From positions 124,001 through 188,000 of the forward strand of contig JACKEY010000005.1 of NCBI GenBank assembly GCA_020632755.1: DNA of 64,000 nucleotides. The letters run 5' to 3'. Below are positions 33,335-42,556 of this stretch, one piece after another. How positions within the stretch are numbered: the stretch's first letter is position 1; the number at the start of each line of letters is the position of its first letter. The position numbers and the translations under genes were made by a program. The notes beneath the pieces were generated by a model. It saw only the letters and a program-made list of their open reading frames with translations, had not been told where the DNA came from and searched no databases. The stretch comes from Alphaproteobacteria bacterium. GTDB taxonomy: Bacteria > Myxococcota_A > UBA796 > UBA2385.

Positions 33335-33844
33335 ATGCCCAGCCCCCTCCTCCTGTCGACGTTGCTCGCGGCCGCCTGTGTCGCGCCGGTCTCGGCCGGT
33401 GACCTCCTCCCGGCCTCCACCTCCTCCACCTCCTCCACCTCCTCCTCCGTCGCGACCTCGGGCCCGGAGATCGAGGTCGTCGGCATGGTGCAGCCCGTGG
33501 CGCCCGGCGAGCAGCCGCCCGTGGTGCTCACGATCGTCGTGCCGCCCGGCTTCCATGTCTACAAGGACATGGTGAACGTCGAGGTCCTCGACGCGGGGGG
33601 ACTGGCGCTGGGGCCCGCCAGCCTGCCCGCCGGCCTGATGACGTCGGACCCGGCGCTGCCCGGCAACACCCGGGAGCAGTACGACTTCGATGTGATCATC
33701 GAGGTGCCCGTCACGGCGCCGCCGCCGGCCGGCACCCACGAGGCGCGGTTCTCGGTGCGCTACCAGGCCTGCAAGCAGTCGCTCTGCCTGTTCCCGAACA
33801 CGGTCGAGGTCGTGGCCGGCCTGAAGGTGCCTGCCGCGGGCTGA
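33335..33844 (+). CDS. exported DsbD N-terminal (alpha) domain-like protein
   Basis: A 169-residue protein with a signal peptide (MPSPLLLSTLLAAACVAPVSAG), a Ser/Thr linker encoded by a 9-bp microsatellite, and an immunoglobulin-like domain resembling DsbD-alpha: PPGFHVYKDMVNVE early and the YQACKQSLCLFPNTVEV segment that in DsbD carries the redox-active Cys pair (here C-x5-C). The membrane and thioredoxin-like parts of DsbD are absent, so it must work with a separate partner to move reducing power in the periplasm. ATG 33335 has GGAG at 5 nt. Confidence 0.78.
   Translation: MPSPLLLSTLLAAACVAPVSAGDLLPASTSSTSSTSSSVATSGPEIEVVGMVQPVAPGEQPPVVLTIVVPPGFHVYKDMVNVEVLDAGGLALGPASLPAGLMTSDPALPGNTREQYDFDVIIEVPVTAPPPAGTHEARFSVRYQACKQSLCLFPNTVEVVAGLKVPAAG
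33415..33448. repeat. 9-bp microsatellite in the DsbD-like gene
   Basis: Tandem CTCCTCCAC units (about three and a half copies) encode the Ser-Thr-Ser linker after the signal peptide. The unit is a multiple of three, so changes in copy number keep the frame. Confidence 0.85.
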
Positions 33845-33854
33845 CGCCGACCGC

Positions 33855-34529
33855 TCAGGTCTCCTGCGGCGGCAGGTGCGCGGTCACGTGCTGCTGCACG
33901 ACGTCCAGGCGGCCGTCGCGTGCCCAGAGCACGCTGTACGCGGCGTTGCGGTGGCCGAGGGCCCGCCACTCCCGCAGGGGCTCGCCCAGCACGTGGCAGA
34001 GGACGCTGGAGATCACCATCTGGTGGGAGACCACGACGACCGGCGCGCCGGGCCGCGCTCGGGCCACGATGCGCTGGAGGCCTGCGACCGAGCGGGCCTG
34101 GCACTCGCCCAGCGACTCGCCTTCCGGCACGCGGGCGTCGGTCGGGTCGTCGATCCAGGCCTGGAGGAACTCCGGGAAGCGCTCGGGCAGGACGTGGCCG
34201 GGCTGGCCCTCGAGCACGCCCTGGGAGAGCTCGACCAGATCGTCGTGCAGCGCCGGGGACAGCCCGTGGGGGAGGGCGATGGCGTCGGCGGTCTCGGAGG
34301 CCCGCGACAGGGCGCTGCTGTGCACTTCCGCCAGGGGGAGGGTCGAGAGGTGGGCTGCGACGGCGGCGGCCTCGCGGCGCCCTTCGTCGTCCAGGGGGAT
34401 GTCCGTGCGGCCGAGGAAGCGGCGCTCGTGGTTCCAGGCCGTGCGACCGTGGCGCACCAGGAGCACGGGGACCACGTCGGCTCGGAGGATCGGCGACCAG
34501 TGCTCGGCGTTGCAGGGAGTGCCCGTCAT
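33855..34529 (-). CDS. histidine phosphatase (phosphoglycerate mutase-like)
   Basis: A 224-residue member of the histidine phosphatase superfamily. The phospho-acceptor motif is LLVRHGRTAWN, the second basic residue set is in SSALSRASETADAI, the acidic residue in ELSQGVLEGQ and the late catalytic His in VVVSHQMVISS. Size and motifs fit the small GpmB/CobC-type phosphatases; substrate unknown. ATG 34529 is chosen although no good ribosome-binding site is visible; a GTG at 34547 is an alternative. It is divergent from the repeat protein gene, the two starts being only 30 bp apart. Confidence 0.85.
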   Translation of the reverse strand: MTGTPCNAEHWSPILRADVVPVLLVRHGRTAWNHERRFLGRTDIPLDDEGRREAAAVAAHLSTLPLAEVHSSALSRASETADAIALPHGLSPALHDDLVELSQGVLEGQPGHVLPERFPEFLQAWIDDPTDARVPEGESLGECQARSVAGLQRIVARARPGAPVVVVSHQMVISSVLCHVLGEPLREWRALGHRNAAYSVLWARDGRLDVVQQHVTAHLPPQET

Positions 34530-34559
34530 GGCTACACCGTAGCCCACTCAGGAGCCGAC

Positions 34560-35588
34560 ATGGCCAGCCGGAACAAGGGCTTCGATCCCCTCAGCAGCCT
34601 CTTCGAGGCACCCGACCCCAAGCTCGGTGTGCCGCTCCCCGACGTGGACGAGGAAGAGGACGAGGACGTCGTCGACATCCCGTCGAGCAGCGCCCTCGGC
34701 CTGACCGATCCCATGCAGGGTCGCCAGGCGCCGCCGCTCCCGGCCTCGACCGACGAGCTGGACCCGCCGGACGCCGTGCAGGACAAGCAGGCCCTGGCGA
34801 AGCAGCTGGCCGCCCAGGCGCTGGCCCGCGCCCAGGCCCTGAAGGCCGAAGCCGTGCCGACGCCGCCTCCGCCGCGCAAGGCCGCCCCCCGCACCGAGCC
34901 CGAGCCTGAAGAAGACAAGCAGGCGCTGGCGAAGCGGCTCGCCGCCGAAGCCCTCGCACGCGCCCAGGCCGCCGCCCCGGCCCCGGCTCCGGCCGCCCCG
35001 GCCGAGGACAAGGTGGCCCTGGCGAAGCGGCTCGCCGAACAGGCCATGGCCAAGGCCGCGGCCGCCGCCCCGCCCGAGCCCCCCGCAGACAAGAAGGCGG
35101 CGCCGACCAAGGCCGAGCGCAAGAAGAAGGCGCGGTCGCGCGTGGATGCGCTCGCCGCCCGGGCCCGCAAGCCGCTGTCCGCCCTCGAAGCCGCCCGCGC
35201 CGCCGCCCGCGACGAAGAAGAGCGCGAGGTCCAGGCCCGTCGCCGCAAGGAGAACGAGCTCCGCGACGTGGTCCAGGACCTGATCCCCGCCTGGCTGCCG
35301 GGCTGCGGCACCGTCTACGTCGCCAACGCGATCGCCGTGAAGGACCGCCACGTGATGGCCGCCGTGTGGAAGGCGCACCGCAGCAAGTTCCTGGCGGATG
35401 GGCAGCTCGAGCGCGCGGTCGGCGCGGCCGCCGTGCTGGCTGCGCTGGAGCAGTCCGAGGACGGCCACCTGGTCGCCGCCCACGCCGTGACCGACGCCAG
35501 CGACTACCTGGTGTGGCTGGACCTCGGCAAGAACTCGCTCGTGGCCGCCTTCGCCGACGCCCGCGCCTACTTCGCCCAGGCGGGCTGA
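34560..35588 (+). CDS. cytosolic protein with Ala/Lys repeat segments, unknown
   Basis: A 342-residue protein I do not recognise. After an acidic N-terminal region (VDEEEDEDVVDI) come three spaced copies of a 17-residue module around residues 78-175: DKQALAKQLAAQALARA, DKQALAKRLAAEALARA and DKVALAKRLAEQAMAKA, linked by Pro/Ala-rich spacers. A long charged helix follows (KAERKKKARSRVDALAARARK ... EEEREVQARRRKENELRD). The last 100 residues look like a folded domain (AWLPGCGTVYVANAIAVKDRHVMAAVWKAH). No signal peptide. GGAG is 5 nt before ATG 34560. Its 3' end overlaps the opposing gene by 22 bp. Confidence 0.72.
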   Translation: MASRNKGFDPLSSLFEAPDPKLGVPLPDVDEEEDEDVVDIPSSSALGLTDPMQGRQAPPLPASTDELDPPDAVQDKQALAKQLAAQALARAQALKAEAVPTPPPPRKAAPRTEPEPEEDKQALAKRLAAEALARAQAAAPAPAPAAPAEDKVALAKRLAEQAMAKAAAAAPPEPPADKKAAPTKAERKKKARSRVDALAARARKPLSALEAARAAARDEEEREVQARRRKENELRDVVQDLIPAWLPGCGTVYVANAIAVKDRHVMAAVWKAHRSKFLADGQLERAVGAAAVLAALEQSEDGHLVAAHAVTDASDYLVWLDLGKNSLVAAFADARAYFAQAG

Positions 35589-36106
35589 GCCGGAAGGTCC
35601 AGGTGCTCGTGGTCCATGCGGCACTCGACCACGCGCACCCGGGTCGCCTCGTGGAGCTCGACGGTGGGGGGATCGCCCTCCCGCTCGGCGGGGACCTCCA
35701 CCCGCTCGGTGACCTCCTCCATCACGATGCGGCACCAGGTGCGGCCCATGCCGGTGTTGTCCGCCGTGTCGACCAGCTCGATGCGGCCGACCCCGATGCG
35801 CACGACCTCGGCGGCGCGCTCCCCGAGCTTCGCGCCCGGGTAGACGAAGATGCGGTTGCCCTCGCGGTCCTCGAGCACGGCCACGCCGTCGGCGTTGGAC
35901 CACATCATGCTGACGATGTGCAGGTCCTGTAGCCGGCCGCGCCAGGCCCAGGGGTCCAGCGTGGGCCGCGCGTCTTCGGCGGGCGGGGCGTCGGTGGCGT
36001 CCGGCGCCCGCAGCATCCGGCCCGTGTCCGACACGTCGATCTGGTCGGCCGCCCGGGCGGCTGGCACCAGGAGTCCCAGCAGCAGGGATGCGAGAGGCCA
36101 CACCAT
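35567..36106 (-). CDS. small exported protein, possibly PilP-like
   Basis: A 179-residue protein with a signal peptide (MVWPLASLLLGLLVPAARAAD). The middle part, RPTLDPWAWRGRLQDLHIVSMMWSNADGVAVLED, followed by REGNRIFVYPGAKLGERAAEVVRIGVGRIELVD, is a small beta-domain reminiscent of PilP/GspC homology regions of type IV pilus and type II secretion proteins; this is a guess from pattern. ATG 36106 has GGAG 7 nt upstream and lies 2 nt after the stop of asnB, so it belongs to that operon. The C-terminus overlaps the convergent repeat-protein gene by 22 bp. Confidence 0.65.
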   Translation of the reverse strand: MVWPLASLLLGLLVPAARAADQIDVSDTGRMLRAPDATDAPPAEDARPTLDPWAWRGRLQDLHIVSMMWSNADGVAVLEDREGNRIFVYPGAKLGERAAEVVRIGVGRIELVDTADNTGMGRTWCRIVMEEVTERVEVPAEREGDPPTVELHEATRVRVVECRMDHEHLDLPAQPAWAK

Positions 36107-36108
36107 GA

Positions 36109-37986
36109 TCACGCTCCGTTGCGCTGCCGCCACCGGGCGATGCAGACCGCCGCCCACAAGCGGCGGCGGTGATCTTCCGTACCGTCCCGGTGCTCGGTGA
36201 TGCATCTGCGAAGCAACTCGGGAGAGACCAGGTCGGCCAGCAGCTCGGGGAGGGGATGGAGCAGGTGGGTGAGGGGACCGCGCAGCCAGGGCCCCACCGG
36301 CGTGCCGAAGCCCTGCTTGCGGCGATCGACGATGTCGGCGGGGAGCAGCTCGCGGGCGACGGCCTTCAGCACGCGCTTCGTGGTGCGGCCGGACAGCTTC
36401 AGGTCGCGGCTCATGTCGGCGGCGAGCTCGACGATGCTGTGGTCCAGGAAGGGGCTGCGCACCTCGACCCCGTGGGCCATGCTCGCCCGGTCGACCTTCA
36501 CCAGGACGCCATCGGCCAGGTACAGGCGCTGGTCCAGGTACATCGCCCGCGACACCGCGTCGGTGTCCTGGGCGGCCCGGGCGTGGTCGTCGACGACCTG
36601 CCAGAAGTCGGGCGCGAGCGTGAGTTCTTCGGGCAGCCAGGCGCCCATCCACACCTGGTGCATGTGCGCCCACGGGCGGGGGCCATCGGGTCCACGCAGG
36701 CCCTGGACGAAGCGGCGGGCCATGTAGTCGCGGGTGACCCCCTCGTGGGTGGTCGGCAGCCGAGCGACCGCGGCCGCCAGCACCGCCCCGCCGGGCGCCG
36801 CCACCGGCGCCAGCCGGTGGGCCAGGTAGGTCGGATAGCCGGCGAAGCTCTCGTCGGCGCCGTCCCCGCTCAGCACGCACTTTAGCCCTGCCCCGCGGAC
36901 CAGCTCCATCAGCTTCCAGGTCGCGATGAGCGAGCTGTCGGCGAGGGGTTCGTCCATGTGGGCGCCGATGGCGTCCAGGGTCGGCAACAGGTCGTCGGGG
37001 GTGAGCCGACCGGCGCGGTGCTCGGTGCCCAGGTGGGCCGCGACCCGGCGGGCGTGGGCGCCTTCGTCGAAGCCGGTTGCGTCCACCGACAGCGAGAAGG
37101 TGCGCAGCGGGCGGTCCAGGCGCGCGGAAGCCAGCGCGGCCACGGTCGAGCTGTCCAGGCCGCCGGACAGCAGGCAGCCGATCTCCACGTCGGCGTCCAG
37201 GCGCTGCACCGTCGCGAGCTGCAGGGCGTTGCGCAGCGACTCGGGCCAGCGACCGAGCCCCGACGAGCGCCCGGCCCGGGGCACGGGGGGCTGCCACCAG
37301 GTCTCGATGCGCACGCCGTCGGCGTCGGCGATCAGCATCGATCCGGGCGGCAGCTTGTGCACGCCCTGCCAGCAGGACCACGGCGTCGGCACGTACTCGA
37401 ACAGCAGCACGGCCTGCAGGCTGCGGCGGTCCTCGACCGGGCGGAAGCCGGGCAGGGCCAGCAGGGCCCGCGGCTCGCTGGCCCAGGCCACGGTGCCGTC
37501 CCGGAGCTGGGTCCAGTAGACCGGCTTCTGGCCCATCCGGTCCCGGACCAGCAGCACCCGGCGGGCGGCCACGTCGGCGATGCCCAGGGCGAACATGCCG
37601 TGCAGCCGCTCGAGGGTGCGGGCCGGCGCGTGGGGGTTCGCCGCCAGCATCACCGCCACCAGCTCGGTGTCTCCGTGGCCGCGGAAGGCGTGGCCCTGGG
37701 CGGCCAGCTGCTTGTGCAGGGAGCGGTGGTTGTAGACCTCGCCGTTCATGCTGACGACGAAGCGGTCGTGCGCGTCGGAGACCGGCTGGTCGCCGTGCTC
37801 GAGGTCCAGGATCGCCAGCCGCCGGGCCCCCAGGATGGCGAAGGGCCGCGTTCCGCCCACCGCACGGATGCCGCGGGCGTCCGGGCCGCGGTGGGTCAGG
37901 GCGTCGGTCATCGCGTCGACGACACCGTCGCGGACGAGCTCTGGAGAGAGGCCGCCCGCGCGGAAGGCCCCGGCGATGCCGCACAC
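36109..37986 (-). CDS. asnB: asparagine synthetase (glutamine-hydrolysing)
   Basis: A 625-residue enzyme: glutaminase N-terminal domain plus ATP-dependent synthetase domain. The start GTG encodes Met followed by the nucleophile Cys2 (MCGIAGAF); RRLAILDLEHGDQP, MNGEVYNHRSL and GHGDTELVAV are class II amidotransferase signatures. The synthetase part has the PP-loop LLSGGLDSSTVAALAS near residue 262 and GDGADESFAGYPTY. It may make asparagine or amidate a cell-surface sugar or lipid, since it lies 3 bp downstream of a polyprenyl-phosphate glycosyltransferase gene and such AsnB copies are common in polysaccharide loci. The small exported protein gene follows at once. Confidence 0.92.
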   Translation of the reverse strand: MCGIAGAFRAGGLSPELVRDGVVDAMTDALTHRGPDARGIRAVGGTRPFAILGARRLAILDLEHGDQPVSDAHDRFVVSMNGEVYNHRSLHKQLAAQGHAFRGHGDTELVAVMLAANPHAPARTLERLHGMFALGIADVAARRVLLVRDRMGQKPVYWTQLRDGTVAWASEPRALLALPGFRPVEDRRSLQAVLLFEYVPTPWSCWQGVHKLPPGSMLIADADGVRIETWWQPPVPRAGRSSGLGRWPESLRNALQLATVQRLDADVEIGCLLSGGLDSSTVAALASARLDRPLRTFSLSVDATGFDEGAHARRVAAHLGTEHRAGRLTPDDLLPTLDAIGAHMDEPLADSSLIATWKLMELVRGAGLKCVLSGDGADESFAGYPTYLAHRLAPVAAPGGAVLAAAVARLPTTHEGVTRDYMARRFVQGLRGPDGPRPWAHMHQVWMGAWLPEELTLAPDFWQVVDDHARAAQDTDAVSRAMYLDQRLYLADGVLVKVDRASMAHGVEVRSPFLDHSIVELAADMSRDLKLSGRTTKRVLKAVARELLPADIVDRRKQGFGTPVGPWLRGPLTHLLHPLPELLADLVSPELLRRCITEHRDGTEDHRRRLWAAVCIARWRQRNGA

Positions 37987-37989
37987 GGA

Positions 37990-38988
<999 letters not shown>

Positions 38989-39095
38989 GTCGCGCCGCGC
39001 TCGCGGGTGGGCGGGGAGCGGCAGCATGACACGGGACGGAGCACCGTCGCCAACCCGGGCCGCAGGAGACCGCGCGTGGGGCGCGCCCGGGGACC

Positions 39096-39125
39096 TTGAC
39101 GGCGACGTCGGCGACGGTGTACCAA
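39096..39125 (+). promoter_or_regulatory. candidate promoter of the microcompartment operon
   Basis: TTGACG (39096-39101) is a good -35; TACCAA (39120-39125) at 18 nt is a modest -10. The first shell gene would have a leader of about 70 nt. CCTTG...CAAGG arms (39094-39098 and 39123-39127) flank the element, and GGCGACG is directly repeated within the spacer. No second promoter is seen in the divergent region. Confidence 0.35.
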
Positions 39126-39202
39126 GGCGCTCCCTCCCTGCTGCCGGGACGCGCGCCGTCCTCGTGCGCGTCTCCCTCGCCCACCCTCGCAAGGATGCGT
39201 CC

Positions 39203-39814
39203 GTGTCGGTCACCCTCCGCGGCTACTGCTTCCTCGACTCCATGCAGCCCCAGCTGGCCGCCTTCACCGGCACCACCTGCAAGGGCTTCCTCCCCCTGGC
39301 CGGGCAGGCCAGCCTGTGGATCGAGACCGCTCCCGGCATGATCATCAACCGCGTGACCGACGTCGCGCTCAAGGCCACCGCCTGTGCTCCCGCCGTCCAG
39401 GTGGTCGAGCGCGCCTTCGGTCTGCTCGAGATCCACCACGACGACAAGGGCGAGGTCATGACCGCCGGCGACGCGGTCCTCGAGTACCTGGGCGCGTCGC
39501 AGGCCGACGTGGTCAAGCCCAAGGTCGTGTCGTCCCAGGTCATCCGTGCGGTCGAGCCCTACCAGGCGCAGATCATCAACCGCAACCGCCAGGGCATGAT
39601 GCTCATCCCCGGCCAGAGCCTGTTCATCCTCGAGACCGAGCCGGCCGCCTGGGCGGTCATCGCCGCGAACGAGGCCGAGAAGGCCGCGGACGTCAACCTC
39701 ATCAACCTCCGTCCCTTCGGCGCCTTCGGCCGGTTGTGGATGGCCGGCTCCGAGAGCGAGATCGACAGCGCGCGCGACGCCGCCATCGCCGTGATCGAAG
39801 CCCTGGCCAGGTAG
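39203..39814 (+). CDS. BMC-T shell protein (tandem BMC domain), Haliangium T2-like
   Basis: A 203-residue shell protein with two fused BMC domains, forming trimers that act as pseudohexameric tiles of the microcompartment facets. It begins MSVTLRGYCFLDSMQPQLAAF; the first domain includes INRVTDVALKATACAPAVQVVERAFGLLEIHH, and the second IINRNRQGMMLIPGQSLFILETEPAAWAVIAANEAEKAADVNLI. From memory it is very like the BMC-T2 protein of the Haliangium ochraceum shell, a type that stacks into double-layered, gated tiles. GTG 39203 has AAGGA 7 nt upstream. It is the first gene of the seven-gene operon. Confidence 0.9.
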   Translation: MSVTLRGYCFLDSMQPQLAAFTGTTCKGFLPLAGQASLWIETAPGMIINRVTDVALKATACAPAVQVVERAFGLLEIHHDDKGEVMTAGDAVLEYLGASQADVVKPKVVSSQVIRAVEPYQAQIINRNRQGMMLIPGQSLFILETEPAAWAVIAANEAEKAADVNLINLRPFGAFGRLWMAGSESEIDSARDAAIAVIEALAR

Positions 39815-39870
39815 ACCCCTTCCCCCTTCCTCCCCGGGGTCGACGACCCCACACTCCCCTGGAGCAGCAG

Positions 39871-40161
39871 ATGGCAGACGCCCTCGGAATGATCGAGACC
39901 CGAGGCTTCACCGCGATGGTCGAGGCCTCCGATGCCATGGTCAAGGCCGCTCGCGTCGAGCTGGTCGGCTTCGAGAAGATCGGTGGTGGCTACGTCACCG
40001 CCATCGTGCGCGGCGACGTCGCCGCGGTGAAGGCCGCCACCGAAGCCGGCGCCCGCCAGGCGCAGCGCGTCGGCGAGCTGGTGAGCGTGCACGTGATCCC
40101 GCGTCCGCACACCAACGTCGACGAGGTGCTGCCGCTGGGTCGCAAGCCCTCCGGCGACTGA
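39871..40161 (+). CDS. BMC-H hexameric shell protein
   Basis: A 96-residue single-BMC-domain protein, the main facet tile of the microcompartment. It starts MADALGMIETRGFTAMVEASDAMVKAARVELVGFEKIGGGYV; the pore loop is IGGG at residues 37-40, and the edge-contact Lys lies in the AMVKAA helix. The C-terminus HVIPRPHTNVDEVLP is the standard BMC-H ending. It has the closest resemblance, by memory, to the Haliangium ochraceum BMC-H used for synthetic shells. GGAG is 6 nt before ATG 39871. Expected to be the most abundant product of the operon, which fits its strong ribosome-binding site and independent spacing (56 bp). Confidence 0.95.
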   Translation: MADALGMIETRGFTAMVEASDAMVKAARVELVGFEKIGGGYVTAIVRGDVAAVKAATEAGARQAQRVGELVSVHVIPRPHTNVDEVLPLGRKPSGD

Positions 40162-40196
40162 GTCCCCCGCCAAGGTCCAAGAGCCAAGGAGCCGGG

Positions 40197-40529
40197 ATGA
40201 AGCTCGGGCGCATCGTCGGCACGGTCGTCTCGACCCGCAAGGACGAGAAGATCGAGAGCCTCAAGCTGTACGTGGTCCGCGACCTGTCCATGTCGATCGG
40301 CGACAAGGACAGCTTCGTCGTGGCTGCGGACTCGGTCGGCGCCGGACTCGGCGAGGTCGTGCTCTACGCCAGCGGCTCGTCCGCCCGGCAGACGTCGATG
40401 ACCGATGGTCGGCCGATCGACGCCTGCGTCATGGCGATCGTCGACACGATCGACGTCGACGGGGACGTCGTCTACGACAAGCGCAGCGACGCCTGGCCCG
40501 ATCCTCCCGCCGGCGGGGGTGACGCATGA
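40197..40529 (+). CDS. BMC-P pentameric vertex protein (EutN/CcmL family), copy 1
   Basis: A 110-residue EutN/CcmL-fold protein that forms pentamers capping the vertices of the icosahedral shell. It begins MKLGRIVGTVVSTRKDEKIESLKLYVVRD and contains DSVGAGLGEVVLYASGSSARQ and the closing strand CVMAIVDTIDV, all family features. AAGGAG is close to the ATG. Its TGA overlaps the ATG of the aldehyde dehydrogenase (ATGA), so the two are translationally coupled. Confidence 0.93.
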   Translation: MKLGRIVGTVVSTRKDEKIESLKLYVVRDLSMSIGDKDSFVVAADSVGAGLGEVVLYASGSSARQTSMTDGRPIDACVMAIVDTIDVDGDVVYDKRSDAWPDPPAGGGDA

Positions 40530-41956
40530 GCGCCGCTGCCGAAGGCGTGCTCGACAAGGACCAGCTGGCCCGTGTCGTCAGCCAGGTCATGGCCCGCCTG
40601 CGCCAGGGCGAGCTCCCGGACAACACCGGGCGCATGCCCGCGAACCCGCGCGGCGTGTTCAAGTCCGTCGATCAGGCGGTCGCCGCCGCCACCGACGCGC
40701 ACCACACGCTGGTCGCGCTGCCGCTCGAGAAGCGCCGCGAGATCATCGCGAACATCCGACGCCGGGCTGCCGAAGACGTGCAGACCCTGTCCCGGATGGC
40801 GGTGGAAGAGACCGGCCTCGGGCGGTTCGAGCACAAGATCAAGAAGAACCTGCTGGTCATCCACAAGACGCCGGGCGTCGAGATCCTGCAGGCCGGCGCC
40901 TTCACCGGCGACGACGGGTTGACCCTGGTCGAGCGGGCGCCGTTCGGGGTCATCGGGTCGATCACCCCGTGCACCAACCCGACCGAGACCATCATCAACA
41001 ACGGCATCGGCATGGTCGCCGGCGGCAACGGCGTGGTCTTCAACGTCCACCCCCTCGCCAAGCAGACCAGCGCCTACTGCATCGACCTGGTCAACCGGGC
41101 CAGCATCGAGGTCGGCGGGCCCGAGAACCTGATGACCTGCGTGGCCGAGCCGACCATCGAGTCGGCCAACGCCGTCATGACCCACCCGGGCATCCGGCTG
41201 GTGGTCGTGACCGGCGGCGGGGCCGTGGTCAAGGCCGCCATGACGTCGGGCAAGAAGTGCGTCGCCGCCGGGCCGGGCAACCCGCCGGTCGTCGTCGACG
41301 AGACCGCGGACATCGCGGCGGCCGCCCGCGGCATCACCAACGGCGCCAGCTTCGACAACAACATCATCTGCATCGACGAGAAAGAGGTCTTCGTCGTCGA
41401 CAAGGTGGCCGAGAAGCTGATGAGCGGCATGGAAGCCGCCGGCTGCGTCCGCCTGCGCAACCACCAGATCACCCGGCTCGAGAAGCTGGTGCTCACGCCG
41501 GACCGCGAGCACATGCAGCGCGAGTGGATCGGCCGGAACGCCGGCGACATGCTGCGCGCCATCGACGTGCCCTTCCAGGGCGACCCGGCGCTGGTCATCG
41601 CCGAGGTGCCCTTCGAGCACCCCTTCGTCCAGGTCGAGATGCTGACCTCGGTGCTGGGCATCGTGCGCTGCGCCGACGTGCACCAGGCCATCGACCAGGC
41701 CGTCCAGGCCGAGCACGGCTACGGCCACACCGCCAGCATGTGGTCCAAGAACCTGGACGCCCTGCACCGCATGGCTCGGGTCGCGAACTGCTCGATCTTC
41801 GTGAAGAACGCCAGCAACACCGCGGGCCTCGGCTACGGCGGCGAAGGCTACACGAGCTTCACCATCGCCTCGCCGACCGGGGACGGGCTGACCACCGCCC
41901 GCACCTTCACCCGCGAGCGCCGCTGCACGCTGGCCGGCTACTTCCGGATCGTCTGA
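40526..41956 (+). CDS. CoA-acylating aldehyde dehydrogenase, microcompartment cargo (PduP/EutE type)
   Basis: A 476-residue enzyme converting an aldehyde with NAD+ and CoA into acyl-CoA inside the shell. The catalytic Cys282 is in SFDNNIICIDEK; GSITPCTNPTETIINNGIGMVAGGN and VTGGGAVVKAAM (nucleotide site) match PduP/EutE. The first 27 residues, with LDKDQLARVVSQVMARL, form a short amphipathic helix followed by a linker, the form taken by encapsulation peptides that bind the shell. It sits in the middle of the shell operon, coupled to the genes on both sides (4-nt overlap; 0 nt gap). The native aldehyde (lactaldehyde, propionaldehyde or other) cannot be told. Confidence 0.93.
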   Translation: MSAAAEGVLDKDQLARVVSQVMARLRQGELPDNTGRMPANPRGVFKSVDQAVAAATDAHHTLVALPLEKRREIIANIRRRAAEDVQTLSRMAVEETGLGRFEHKIKKNLLVIHKTPGVEILQAGAFTGDDGLTLVERAPFGVIGSITPCTNPTETIINNGIGMVAGGNGVVFNVHPLAKQTSAYCIDLVNRASIEVGGPENLMTCVAEPTIESANAVMTHPGIRLVVVTGGGAVVKAAMTSGKKCVAAGPGNPPVVVDETADIAAAARGITNGASFDNNIICIDEKEVFVVDKVAEKLMSGMEAAGCVRLRNHQITRLEKLVLTPDREHMQREWIGRNAGDMLRAIDVPFQGDPALVIAEVPFEHPFVQVEMLTSVLGIVRCADVHQAIDQAVQAEHGYGHTASMWSKNLDALHRMARVANCSIFVKNASNTAGLGYGGEGYTSFTIASPTGDGLTTARTFTRERRCTLAGYFRIV

Positions 41957-42556
41957 GTGGCCGACGCCCTCGCCCTGCTCGAGGTCGACTCGGTGGCCCT
42001 GGGCCTCCGGGTCCTCGACGCGCTGGTCAAGCGCTCGCCCGTCACAGTGCTCGAGGCGAACCTGGTCGAGCCGGGGCGTTTCCTGCTGCTGTTCGCCGGC
42101 GGGGTCGCCGAGGTCGAAGAAGCCGACAGCGAGGCGCGAGAGGTGGCCGAGGGGGGGCTGCTCGACCAGCTGCTGCTGCCGCTGGTCCACCAGGACCTGC
42201 TGGCCGGCCTGCGGGGCCACGAGGCGCGGGCGGCCGACTACGACAGCCTGGGGGTGGTCGAAGGCCGGACCGTGGCCAGCACCCTGCATGCCTGTGATCG
42301 GGCCCTGAAGGACGCCGACGTCGCGCTGGTCGGCCTGCGGGTGGCGGGCGGCCTGGCCGGGCGCGCCTACTTCGTCGTCCACGGGCTCCAGCACGATGTG
42401 CAGGCCTCGCTCGACGCCGCAGGCGCCGTGCTGGACGATCGCGGCGCGCGGCACCGGGTCGAGTGCATCCCGCGGCCGCATCCGGACATGATCGGCTGGA
42501 TCCTGCGTCCCGCCCCCTTCCAGCCCGGGCTGCCCCAGGGCCAGGAGCGTGCCTGA
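41957..42556 (+). CDS. BMC-T shell protein, Haliangium T1-like
   Basis: A 199-residue tandem-BMC trimer-forming tile. First domain: ALALLEVDSVALGLRVLDALVKRSPVTVLEANLV with FLLLFAGGVAEVEEA; second: DSLGVVEGRTVASTLHACDRALKDADVALVGLRVAGGLAGRAYFVVHG. By memory it resembles the single-layer BMC-T1 of the Haliangium ochraceum shell. It begins with GTG directly after the dehydrogenase stop, without its own clear ribosome-binding site, so it depends on coupling. TGATG overlap links it to the next BMC-P gene. Confidence 0.9.
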   Translation: MADALALLEVDSVALGLRVLDALVKRSPVTVLEANLVEPGRFLLLFAGGVAEVEEADSEAREVAEGGLLDQLLLPLVHQDLLAGLRGHEARAADYDSLGVVEGRTVASTLHACDRALKDADVALVGLRVAGGLAGRAYFVVHGLQHDVQASLDAAGAVLDDRGARHRVECIPRPHPDMIGWILRPAPFQPGLPQGQERA

